From: Psychrobacter arenosus
GTDB lineage: Bacteria; Pseudomonadota; Gammaproteobacteria; Pseudomonadales; Moraxellaceae
Assembly: GCF_904848165.1 (NCBI RefSeq)
Contig: NZ_LR884459.1
Location: forward strand, 1,550,001-1,614,000
Length of the DNA stretch: 64,000 bases
Reading direction: 5' to 3'
A model generated the notes under the pieces. The model had not been told where the DNA came from. It saw only the letters and a list, made by a program, of their open reading frames with translations, and did not search any database. Both the position numbers and the translations under genes were made by a program. This document shows, piece by piece, positions 38,147 to 48,000 of this stretch; positions within the stretch are counted from its first letter, which is position 1, and each line of letters begins with the position of its first letter.

Positions 38147-39274
38147 TTAGCTAAACCACTCCCCCAACCAACCGATGGCCGCTAACACCATAGCAAGTGG
38201 GACAAGTATACGAATAGCAATACGCCATAAATTGTATAACCCTTCATTACTAAAATTGAGGGATTTACGCAGATGGCTGATTTTCATTTGCCAACCGGCA
38301 AACACAGACAATAATAAAGCCGCGATACTGCTACTAACCACCAATACAATCACTAGCCATTGCGCCGGTAACGCTGCCGCCAAGACCACGCCTATCACTA
38401 AGGTCAGCACTAGGCTAATAATCAACCCAAACTTAACCTTAAATTGCTCTGCTGCATAATGTAATAAATACGCAGACACGCACAACACCCCTACCAGATA
38501 AAATAGCGCCCCAAGTGGTGGCAAGGTAAGGCCACTAATTAATAAAGCCGCCAAGCCAGCTACGAGTTGTAGCCCCCAAATGGGTAACACATACTTTGAC
38601 GCTCGTAACCCACTATTTTTGCCAGTCCCCACTTGGTGAGGCTCATGGCCTAATTGCTCAGCTGTCGCAGTAGCCGCATATTGCGTATACCAGTAAATAC
38701 CGGTACCAGCCCCGACACTGACTAACGCTAGCGCTACAGCCCGGCCCCATTCAGCCAAGCTCACTTCAGTAATCACAAAGTCCCAAGCTGGGTGACCCGC
38801 AAAGAAACCAAATAGTAAGCCCACTGCCATTAAGACAAAGCCAACCGGCAAAGTGCCTGCGCCTAGCATACTGAGCAGCATAGCAATGACGATGAGCCCT
38901 GCAGATAACGCAAAGGTCGGCAGGCCCAGCTCGATACCAAACTCAGTCAAGGCACCTTGCACCCCCATACTGGCGCCAGAGATTGCTAACGCAGCAATGA
39001 CCACGGCAACCAGTGCCGCTAGCCAACCAAAGCCACGCCATAAGATGCTAGCATCTGCTTCTCGCGTCAGGACTTGCATCCCCCCTACTGGCGATTGGCG
39101 ACTGCGATAAGCCAGCGCTATTTCCGCATAGACCATAGGTAGGGCTACAATGACCATAGCCAATAACCACAATAGCCAAAAGTCGATCTGACCAATAGAG
39201 TCTGGGGTAAACCAACGGAATAGGAGCAGGGGCAATATAGCCGCCATAAGATAAGAGGCGTAGCGAACCATCAT
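38147..39274 (-). CDS. Short NSS-type sodium symporter-like protein
   Basis: A 375-aa integral membrane protein with about ten helices. The layout and the C-terminal phrase NLWRIAIRILVPLAMVLAAIGWL resemble the neurotransmitter:sodium symporter family. So do VALPMVYAEIALAYRSR and the 'SVGAGTGIYWYTQYAA' stretch. It is shorter than usual (about 440-500 aa). The N-terminal GNIWRFPY motif that forms the sodium and substrate site is not present. It might be a diverged or specialised transporter; substrate unknown. The ATG pair at 39274/39271 starts it. Confidence 0.6.
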   Translation of the reverse strand: MMVRYASYLMAAILPLLLFRWFTPDSIGQIDFWLLWLLAMVIVALPMVYAEIALAYRSRQSPVGGMQVLTREADASILWRGFGWLAALVAVVIAALAISGASMGVQGALTEFGIELGLPTFALSAGLIVIAMLLSMLGAGTLPVGFVLMAVGLLFGFFAGHPAWDFVITEVSLAEWGRAVALALVSVGAGTGIYWYTQYAATATAEQLGHEPHQVGTGKNSGLRASKYVLPIWGLQLVAGLAALLISGLTLPPLGALFYLVGVLCVSAYLLHYAAEQFKVKFGLIISLVLTLVIGVVLAAALPAQWLVIVLVVSSSIAALLLSVFAGWQMKISHLRKSLNFSNEGLYNLWRIAIRILVPLAMVLAAIGWLGEWFS

Positions 39275-39445
39275 AATTTCGACCTAACTTAAAAAGGGAT
39301 AGGGATTTTAAGGGTGTTTAATACCAAGCTATTATATAGATTAATAAAGGCGCTCGCACGTTAACCGATTGGTGGCACCGTTTGCGTTTGGCCTAATACT
39401 AGCCTGATTTGACCTAAGCTAAAGCTGCCTGGCAATCGTGCACTC

Positions 39446-39472
39446 GAAAAAAAACCCCGAAACGGGGTTTTT
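39446..39472 (-). terminator. Intrinsic terminator between c4 and NSS-like genes
   Basis: AAAAACCCCG pairs with CGGGGTTTTT around AAA. T-runs exist on both strands, so its direction is open. Both neighbouring genes run leftwards, so on the minus strand it lies upstream of the NSS-like gene and downstream of no nearby gene end; it could attenuate that gene. Confidence 0.6.
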
Positions 39473-39567
39473 AATATAGGACAGTGACCATAAGCTACGG
39501 TGTTTATTAACAAGAGACTAGTAATAGCAGTCTAGTAGTAAGAGATAAGCCGTAGCGAGTCTATGGT

Positions 39568-40236
39568 TTAGTGCACCGCACTAATAAAGTCAGATAGGAT
39601 ACGAATATCGCGATCTGATAGACGCGAAGCGACCATCTGCATCATGCCTTTGTTGCCTTCTTTATCCGCATCGTTCACACGCTTTTGATCATCGCTAGCG
39701 ATATCATCTTCACGACCCGCTGCACGGAACAGCTTAAGTTGCGTTGAGATATACTGTGCATGCTGACCGCCTAAACGCGGGAAAGCTGCCCATTCGTTAC
39801 CACGAGCTTCTGGATCATGACAACCGGCACAAGGAATAATACCACGAGATTTATCACCCCCTAGAAACAGCTTGCTGGCTTCTTGGTTGGTCGCTGGGTT
39901 ACCGCTAGCGAAACCCCACACTGGCTGGCTGGCATAATAGCCGGCTACGTTGGCCATATCTTGCTGAGTCAAGGCCGCAACCTGTGACTGCATGATGCCG
40001 TTTTTACGGTAGCCGGTTTTGAAATTAAGCAATTGCTTATAAAGATAGCGAACGTTTTGTCCACCAAGGTTAGGCTGAGCGGGAACGATACTCACCCCAT
40101 TTAGGCCATGACAGGCCGCACAAACAGTCTCAGCGACTTTTTGTCCTGCCTTCACGTCGTATTCAGGAACGGTAATAACAGCTTGGGCGCTGATACTGGC
40201 GAAGCATAAGCTGGCGGCAGCGATTAACTTTTTCAT
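39568..40236 (-). CDS. Dihaem cytochrome c4
   Basis: A 222-aa periplasmic electron carrier. Signal peptide MKKLIAAASLCFASISAQA, then two cytochrome c domains, each with a CxxCH haem site: CAACH in the first and CAGCH in the second. Axial Met candidates are in NGIMQSQVAAL and KGMMQMVASRL. The ATG at 40236 follows AGGATCTTTCACA. Feeds terminal oxidases. Near cytochrome c5 and engB, the arrangement known from Pseudomonas. Confidence 0.92.
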   Translation of the reverse strand: MKKLIAAASLCFASISAQAVITVPEYDVKAGQKVAETVCAACHGLNGVSIVPAQPNLGGQNVRYLYKQLLNFKTGYRKNGIMQSQVAALTQQDMANVAGYYASQPVWGFASGNPATNQEASKLFLGGDKSRGIIPCAGCHDPEARGNEWAAFPRLGGQHAQYISTQLKLFRAAGREDDIASDDQKRVNDADKEGNKGMMQMVASRLSDRDIRILSDFISAVH

Positions 40237-40460
40237 TGTGAAAGATCCTACTAACTTGACGTAAGCCATAAAGTATTTGGGGGTTAATTGTGGCTATTAT
40301 AGCAAGTCTTTGTAATTTTTTCCTACTTAATAAATACCTTTAAGTCAGGATTCTATAGACTTGCCCCAAACCCTACTATTATTGTGGCTTTAGCACAGAT
40401 GCTGCCCTACTTTTAGCCGCAGTTTATGCGAATAGTGGAGTATAAATAAGACAATGAGTG

Positions 40461-40883
40461 CTATTTACTCATATATTCAATCAATTCGCGGTATTGTTTA
40501 TCCGTGCAAATCCCCTTAGCATTAGCAGGATTTTTACATAGACCTCCTGCCGGCATAGGTATTATTCCTACTTTGACGGATTGCACCAGCTTATCCATAC
40601 CTTTTTGTTGAATTAAAGCATTCCAACTCGCGCTATCACCCTTTTTTATAGCGTTTAAAGCCCCACTATCATGACACGCGGCACAAGACTCATTATAGAG
40701 CTTGCCCACATCAGCTTGAGCAGATTGCGCTCCAACTAGCAGAGCACTACTGAGCAAAAGTAGCTTAGTAGTGGCATAAGTTTTATGCCGTACTACCGCA
40801 ATTAACGGCGGGCTAGCAGGCTTTTTCTGGCTAGGTAGGCTGACTTCATGGTCAGCTCTTGGCTGGAAAAATTTAAAGCGCAT
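40461..40883 (-). CDS. Cytochrome c5-type monohaem protein
   Basis: A 140-aa c-type cytochrome. Haem site CAACH; axial Met in GIIPMPAGGLC; the extra Cys pair (GLCKNPANAKGICTD) typical of c5. ATG at 40883 follows AGGAGACACGCT, so the unusually long 36-residue stretch before the hydrophobic signal segment is probably real. Periplasmic or membrane-anchored electron carrier. Confidence 0.87.
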   Translation of the reverse strand: MRFKFFQPRADHEVSLPSQKKPASPPLIAVVRHKTYATTKLLLLSSALLVGAQSAQADVGKLYNESCAACHDSGALNAIKKGDSASWNALIQQKGMDKLVQSVKVGIIPMPAGGLCKNPANAKGICTDKQYRELIEYMSK

Positions 40884-41184
40884 AGCGTGTCTCCTATAAA
40901 AGATTCACCTAATAAAGGTAGGCGACTCCGAGCCTTAGTATAACACGGCTGAATAGGTGTACAACTACACACTTAGCGCCGTTTATCTTAACCTTTTTAT
41001 GCTCCTAATTTGCACTGTGATTGCTATCGGTTCTCTAGAAATGGCTAACACAATTTAAGGGCAGATTGCATAGTTTCTGTGCGGGCATGATATGATAGTG
41101 CCTAATATGACTCTAGCATGACTTTTAATTCTGCTTTATTGATTTATAGCTTATAACCTATTTTTAACGAGACTAAGACCTCTT
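40884..41184. other. Divergent promoter region c5/engB
   Basis: About 300 bases with no gene. Should hold promoters for both flanking genes. Confidence 0.5.
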
Positions 41185-41877
41185 ATGACGACCGCCCCTG
41201 ACCACCTTAACGTTGATGCCGCTACTTTTAATACTCAAGCACGCCAACGTATTCAGCAGACCGAGTTTATGCTGTCTGCTCCGACCTTTCGTCTCTGCCC
41301 AGCTGATACCGGGTTTGAAGTGGCATTTGCGGGTCGCTCCAACGCAGGTAAGTCCTCCGCTATCAATGCCTTGACCAACCAACGTCAATTGGCGCGCTCC
41401 TCTAAAACGCCTGGGCGCACGCAAATGATTAACTTTTTTAAAATCGAGACCCCAGCTACCCGCTTGGTCGATTTGCCAGGCTACGGCTACGCTGCGGTAC
41501 CCCTTGAGATGAAAAAAGAATGGCAGGTCGAGTTGGAGGAATATTTGGTTTCCCGCTCAAGCTTGGCGGGTCTGGTACTGCTGACTGATATCCGCCGCCC
41601 GCTGCAGTTTTTTGATGAGCAAATGCTGCATTGGGCTAAAGATGGCGGATTACCTGTCCATATCTTATTAACGAAAGCCGATAAGCTTAAGTACGGCGCC
41701 TCACAAAAAGCCCTGCTTGAGACCAAGCGTCAGCTGAAAGAGCTAGACTTACCTTGCACCATTCAACTGTTTTCGGCCTTGCGTAAAAACGGTATTGATG
41801 AATTGGCAGGCGTCATGGGCAATTGGTTAGAATTTGGCAACTCTACGTTAGCGGATACGCGAGAAGAAGAGTTATAA
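41185..41877 (+). CDS. engB: Ribosome-assembly GTPase EngB/YsxC
   Basis: A 230-aa GTPase needed for 50S assembly. G1 GRSNAGKSS near residue 50, G2/G3 region TPGRTQMINFF and DLPGYGYA, G4 LTKADK, G5 SALRKNG. Full length with a slightly long N-terminus. Terminator follows. Confidence 0.94.
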   Translation: MTTAPDHLNVDAATFNTQARQRIQQTEFMLSAPTFRLCPADTGFEVAFAGRSNAGKSSAINALTNQRQLARSSKTPGRTQMINFFKIETPATRLVDLPGYGYAAVPLEMKKEWQVELEEYLVSRSSLAGLVLLTDIRRPLQFFDEQMLHWAKDGGLPVHILLTKADKLKYGASQKALLETKRQLKELDLPCTIQLFSALRKNGIDELAGVMGNWLEFGNSTLADTREEEL

Positions 41878-41955
41878 CCTATAACAGAACCAGCGATAGC
41901 CCCGTTATAGTCTATAATTTGTCTGGTTAACCCTTACCTCTAAACCGTAAATACA

Positions 41956-41984
41956 TAAAACCCTGCCATATAGCAGGGTTTTTT
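41956..41984. terminator. Bidirectional intrinsic terminator
   Basis: AAAACCCTGC pairs with GCAGGGTTTTTT around CATATA. Shared by engB and the convergent HAD gene. Confidence 0.88.
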
Positions 41985-42008
41985 GGTTAAGGGGAATCAG
42001 TAAAACTG

Positions 42009-42701
42009 TTATTGGGTAGCGGTTATATTCGAGGTAGTGGTTAATAAATCTATCAGTTCTTGCGGTGAGGCTAATTGATAAGTAGGGTTTTCAGCCGCTA
42101 AGACCGCCGCGGTTGCCGCGCCATAATTGACCGCGATACTGGTCATGCCCAACGCTTTAGCCATTTGGATATCGTGAATACTATCGCCAATAAAGACAGC
42201 ATCGGCAATGCTGTAACCGGTCTCTTGCAACACGTCGAGCAACATTTGCGGGTCAGGCTTTGACCCTGACTCATCGGCACAGCGCGTACTCACGAAATAG
42301 TCACGACTGCCCGAAGCGGTGAGTACTCGCTCCAACCCTGCGCGTTTTTTACCTGTCGCGACTGCCAACCGTTTACCTTGCGCGATCAGCGTCTGTAACA
42401 TCAGCTCGATGCCTGGAAAAAACGGTGTCTTATGGCTATTAGCAATATAATAGTCCGCGTAGTCGGCTTGCAACGTTTGCCTCTGTTCATCCGTAATATC
42501 AGGAAATAAAATCTCGATACCACGCATCAAGCTCAGCCCAATAATGGCCTTTACCTCGTCATCTGTGGTCGTCAGTCCTTGCGCCCCTGCCGCCACATGC
42601 ATAGCGGTCACGATCAACCCTATCGAGTCCATCAAAGTGCCATCCCAATCAAAAATGATTAGCGATTTAGCGGACAACTTATGCTTAACTGACTTAGTCA
42701 T
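42009..42701 (-). CDS. HAD-superfamily phosphatase, Gph-like
   Basis: A 230-aa haloacid-dehalogenase-type phosphatase. Motif I FDWDGTLMDS, motif II region LAVATGKKRAG, motif III and IV SKPDPQML and FIGDSIHDIQMAKALG. Close to phosphoglycolate phosphatases. Its ATG overlaps the rluC stop by 8 bases (TATGACTAAG), so the pair is translationally coupled, an arrangement seen next to rluC in Pseudomonas. Substrate unknown. Confidence 0.88.
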   Translation of the reverse strand: MTKSVKHKLSAKSLIIFDWDGTLMDSIGLIVTAMHVAAGAQGLTTTDDEVKAIIGLSLMRGIEILFPDITDEQRQTLQADYADYYIANSHKTPFFPGIELMLQTLIAQGKRLAVATGKKRAGLERVLTASGSRDYFVSTRCADESGSKPDPQMLLDVLQETGYSIADAVFIGDSIHDIQMAKALGMTSIAVNYGAATAAVLAAENPTYQLASPQELIDLLTTTSNITATQ

Positions 42702-43689
42702 AGACGACCGTAGCAGGTAGCAGCTGCGCAATATCTTCTGGTAAAGGCGCGGTAATTAACTCGTATTCAGGTATTTCTAGCTGCCATGCGTGTAAGCATA
42801 GGCGATGCACTCCCGATTTATCGGTAGCATGATATTTATCATCACCCAGGATAGGATGGCCAATATGAGCTAAATGCACGCGAATCTGATGGGTACGCCC
42901 CGTCAAAGGCTTGGCGGCAATTAAGCTGACCGGACTGCCCGCCATATCAAAACGACCTAACACTTTAATGTCGGTCTGGCTGGGTTTAGTCTGAGCATCT
43001 TGGTGGTCGACTTTCACCCTGCGCTCACCACTGGCCAAGGTATAGCGCAATAATGACGCATCGATGCGCTGCTCGTTGAGAACGGGCTGACCTTTCGCAA
43101 TACAGAGGTAAGTTTTTTGGATGGTTTTATCGCGTAGATACTCTTGCAAAGTCTTCAGGGTAGAGCGCTTTTTGGCGATCATTAACAGCCCAGAAGTGTC
43201 TTTATCGATCCGGTGGACCAACTCCAGATACTTCTTGCCTGTGACTTCGCGCATGGCTTCAATCACGCCAAAATCTAACCCGCTACCGCCATGCACAGCG
43301 ATGCCCGAGGGTTTATTTAAAACTATCAGCCCTTCGTCCTCATACACCACACGCGATAGCAAACTGTCCGCGAAATCTTGACTGATAATAGGCTTGTCCC
43401 GCGTCGCCAATTTTACAGGAGCAATACGCACCACATCGCCTCGATACAACTTGTCGTAAGGCTTGCAACGTTTATTGTTCACTCGCACTTCATCTGAGCG
43501 AATCATTTTATACAGGTGCGATTTTGGCAAACCCTTTAGGCGCGCCAATAAAAAATTATCTACCCGTTGCTCGTGCTGATGGCGCGTTACTTCCAGATAG
43601 TTGACTAAGCTAAAGTTTTCGATTTCATCGTCGGCGCTCTGCGGAAAATGTTGACTCGTCGCTGGCGCGCTTTTAGGGGTATTTGTCAT
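42694..43689 (-). CDS. rluC: 23S rRNA pseudouridine synthase RluC
   Basis: A 331-aa RluA-family enzyme that makes pseudouridines at 955, 2504 and 2580 in the E. coli case. N-terminal S4 domain (QRVDNFLLARLKGLPKSHLYKMIRSDEVRVNNKR), catalytic Asp in VHRIDKDTSGLLMIA, and the C-terminal RTHQIRVHLAHIGHPILGDDKY. Divergent from rne, the arrangement of many gammaproteobacteria. Coupled to the HAD gene. Confidence 0.93.
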   Translation of the reverse strand: MTNTPKSAPATSQHFPQSADDEIENFSLVNYLEVTRHQHEQRVDNFLLARLKGLPKSHLYKMIRSDEVRVNNKRCKPYDKLYRGDVVRIAPVKLATRDKPIISQDFADSLLSRVVYEDEGLIVLNKPSGIAVHGGSGLDFGVIEAMREVTGKKYLELVHRIDKDTSGLLMIAKKRSTLKTLQEYLRDKTIQKTYLCIAKGQPVLNEQRIDASLLRYTLASGERRVKVDHQDAQTKPSQTDIKVLGRFDMAGSPVSLIAAKPLTGRTHQIRVHLAHIGHPILGDDKYHATDKSGVHRLCLHAWQLEIPEYELITAPLPEDIAQLLPATVVYD

Positions 43690-45033
43690 ATTTAGTTAGG
43701 TGTTTACACAAAGATTTGTTATAGTTTATCACGTTGAGATGCAATTAAGCAGGTATCAATAAGTAGAATTAGACCGATTAATTGGCTTATTATTACTGAG
43801 TTATCTGCGATTTACGTTAAGTTGGCTTACCTGCAAAATAAGGCATTGTTACCTTATTCAAAGGGCTAAAGTAGGCTTGATGCTATCCTTGCGCCACTCA
43901 ACCACCATTATAGTTTTATGGCCCTATAAGCTCCTTACACCAGCTTATAAGGCTAGCAAGTTGTTATTAGGGCAGCCTCATGTGGAGGTTGTCTTTACGA
44001 AGCAGTCCGCTGGCGGGTTCGGTTTGTTTGACTTCCCCTAGCAGATTACTTTATTTACTTTATTCATAGTACGCTCGGCTCCTAGTCAACTTGCCCTTTA
44101 GGTTTTTACAAAACCTGTAGTCAGTTGGATTGGTTTTTTTAACTGCGCTGAACATCGTCGCTGTTGCGAGTGAGTGAAGAAAGGTAAGACTCATATAAGT
44201 ACCTGCTCTATATGCTTTTTAACCAGTCTTGACGGTTAGCGGTCAAATAAAGAGTCCTTTATTTGCCAAGTACGCCCCGCTGATAAGATGACCCTGTTTA
44301 AGATAGCATGAGCAAAAATAGACTTTGTCTCCCCATTTTTACCGCTATAGATAGATTTATCTCAAGCTGGCTATAGCGATATTTGACTGAGGAACTGCGA
44401 ATAATTGACCCTTACACCGTTAATTATTACTAGCTACCTACAGTATTGAAGTTTTGAAAGTATTGCCCTTTAGGGATAATAAAGCGCACGGTAACAGACA
44501 GTGATTGACAAGACGGCTAGGTAACAATAGCTATTTGAAGAACCGCTATTTGGTAGTACAGTACTCGGAAGTTGGCTAGTGATACGGAAGTTGTGCTTTA
44601 TTTACGGTTCGCAGAGTGTCCTTGGGATGCGCTGTCACTATCCCGTCACGCCTCACCGCGTTGACCCTTTACCCCTTTAAACCCGGCTAGCTTTTTCAAA
44701 TCTCATTACTGGGCTTATTACGATGCAAATCGTAGCAGTCTAAGTCCCTGGCCCAATACTGGCTTTCATCGTGAGATGAGCTGACAGCATCGCGGTTAAG
44801 GGAGCATCTAGTCTATAGCGTACTTTGGTTTTGCCCACCTCTGCTCTTTTTTCTTTACTGCTAGTCAGTATTGATACCCTCCCAACTTTAGCGACCTACC
44901 AGCGTTAAGATAGCCATTTTTGCTATCTCATTGCTCTGTGATGCTCCCTATCTCACCTATACTATTAGGGTGGTCGCAAACAGCAGCCGTTAAAACGATC
45001 TTTTAGCAGTCAGCGTATTCATAGGAAACTGAT
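43690..45033. other. Long gene-free region upstream of rne
   Basis: About 1.34 kb between the divergent rluC and rne starts. No frame in it looks coding. In E. coli, rne has a structured 5' untranslated leader through which RNase E controls its own message; a similar leader is likely here. A short hairpin (AGGTTTTTACAAAACCT, 44100-44116) is visible, but no sequence homology to the known rne leader can be claimed by eye. A small RNA could also sit here. Confidence 0.5.
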
Positions 45034-48000
45034 ATGAAACGCATTTTAATTAACTCTACTCATAACGAAGAAATTCGTGTCGCCTTATGTAAAGGCAACC
45101 ACCTATACGATTTCGATTTAGAGAATCGTACCCGCGAACAGAAAAAATCCAATATTTATAAAGGTCATGTGACCCGCGTTGAGCCCTCATTAGAAGCCGT
45201 GTTTGTTGAATATGGCTCGCAGCGTCAGGGCTTTTTGCCTATCCGTGAAATCGCGAACGAATATCTATCTGGCAATGCCCGTGATGAAAATATTCGCAAG
45301 CTGATCAAAGAAGGCGATGAGCTCATCGTACAAGTTGAAAAAGAAGAGCGTGGCAATAAAGGCGCCGCCCTATCTACTTATGTCTCGCTAGCGGGTCGCT
45401 ACCTAGTCTTAATGCCAAACAACCCACGCGGTGGCGGTATTTCTCGTCAAATTTCAGGCAAACTACGCGAAGATATGAAGCGTATGCTAGGCAATCTTGA
45501 CCTACCAAAGGGCATGAGTGTCATCATTCGTACGGCAGGTATTGGCAAGACGCAAGAAGACTTACAACACGATCTCAACCATCTGCTAAACATCTGGCAG
45601 GCTATCCAAGAACAAAATAGCAAATACCCTTCACCGCGTTTAGTGCATCAAGAAGCGGGCGTCGTGACTCGAGCAGTCCGTGATTACCTGCGCGATGATA
45701 TCAGCGAAATCTGGATTGATAACGAAAACGCTTATATCGAAGCGGCGGGATTTATCGATGCGGTTATGCCAAAACAAGCGGATAAACTGCGCAAATATAC
45801 CGATTTTGAGCCCATGTTTGCTCGTTTCGGTATCGAAAAACAAATCGAAACCGCCTATCAGCGTGAAGTGCGCTTGCCTTCTGGTGGTTCAATCGTTATC
45901 GACCAGACCGAAGCCTTGGTCTCTATTGATATCAACTCAGCAAAATCGACTAAAGGTTCTGACGTTGCTGAAACGGCTTACCATACCAATTTAGAAGCGG
46001 CTGATGAGATTGCTCGTCAATTGCGCCTGCGTGATATGGGTGGCCTTATTGTCATCGACTTTATCGATATGAATGACAACAAGCATCAAAAAGAAGTCGA
46101 AAAGCGCTTGGTCGATGCCACTAAATATGACCGTGCGCGCGTCCAGTTTGGCGACATTTCTCGCTTTGGATTGATGGAGATGAGCCGTCAGCGTTTGCGC
46201 CCGTCTTTAGAAGAGTCTACCGGTTATATCTGCCCACGCTGTCATGGCAATGGCATGATTCGTGACCTCCGCTCGCTATCCCTCTCTATCATGCGTCAGA
46301 TTGAACAAATCGCATTAAAAGAGCGTCAAGGGGAAGTACAAGCAGAAGTGCCTACTGATATTGCAGCTTTCTTATTAAATGAAAAACGCGATAGCTTAGT
46401 TTACCTTGAGCAAGACAGTGGTACCCGCATTACTATTTTGCCGCACGCCCATCTAGAGTCGCCTAACTTTAAGCTGCACTTTAACCGTGATGGCTTTGCT
46501 CCTTCTAGCTACGAGCGCATCACGGATATGCAACTGCAAGAGTCTAATGAGCTTGGCTATGACGTCGATTGGCAGACTGCGGATAAAGAGCGTCCAGAGC
46601 AGCAGCCGACTCGCCAACCGCGCCAAAATAATACGGCCAGCTCAGCTAGCAAGGCTACTGTCCATGCCAATAACGCTCAAGCTGACCACCGTCAGGCGCA
46701 AAGCCATCAAGCTAATAGCCATCAAAATAACAGCAATCAGGCTAGCAGCGCCCCAGTCTCCTCTCATAATCAAGAGAGCAGAGCTAACACTGGCGCAGCC
46801 TCTGCAGTAGCGTCGCAAGCTCAAGCCCCTACTGCACCCGCTACCCCAGCACCGCATGCCGTAGCCTGGTTGGCCAACTTATTTGCGCCAACCCCGCAAG
46901 CTAAGACTACGGATAGCATCAGCAGCCAAGCCGCAGCGGAAGCCATTGAAGCTATCGTCAATACTGGCGCTCAAAGTCTCGGTGCCCAAGGTCAAATCGA
47001 CACTAGAGCTTTGGCGGCCCAAACCGCTAGCACGGCGCGTCGCGAGCAAGAAAACGCTCCAGAAGTGACCGCGTCTAATGCTCAGCAAAATGCCCGCGCT
47101 AATGCTAATGACGGCACGGATGAGCAAGACGAGCAAGATCGTCGCCGTCGTAAGTCGTCGCGCAAAGGCAAGACCAATAAGCCGCGTCAAAGAAGAGACA
47201 AGCGTGACGATACTGAGCAGTCTGTAGATAGCAATGACAATGCAGCCGCTACTGCAGCGTCAGATAATGACAATAAACCTGTCCCTAACCGCCGCAGCTC
47301 TAACAGTCGTCGTGACTCGCGTGGCAGTATGCCGCGTGGTGAAACCTTAACCCCGCAGCATACGGATAAGACTAATGACGATGCGCAAGACACGTCAGAG
47401 CATAACCGTGGCAATGGCAGAAACACTGATCGCAATAGCGAGAGAAGCACGGATAGAAACGCTGAACGCTCTGGTACAAGAAGTCACGAGCGAAACAACG
47501 ACAGAAATCAGGATAGAGGCAACGACAGTAACCAACAAAGAGACGCCAACTCATCACGTCGCTCCGATACTGAGCGCCGTAGAAATGACGCTCATAAAGC
47601 CACTAGCCCTAATGAAGTGTCGCTACAAGTGAACGAAGCGCCAGTGCCGCACAAAGCAAAAGAAGTCGTGCATTTGTCTTTAGATGACAGTAAAGCGCCC
47701 AGAACTCAGGTGGCAGCTACCGAGCCAAATGGTCAAGCTGTGAAATCAAGCAGCCACAATGCTTCGCGTCATACGGTGTCTGAGTCACTGCCCGCGTCAG
47801 AGACTGCAAAACAGCCCGCTCCAGCGGTTGATTCTGCTCCGGCAACGGCCAATAAAAAAGACCCTGAGGCAGACACCGCTAAGCAAGTAGCACCTATGAC
47901 CTCGACGTCTGAGGCTAGCACAGCGAAAGACAATAGCGACAAAGCAAGCACGCCAGTAGCAAGCACTGTAGCCACAACTACCGTAAAGGATGCCAGCTCG

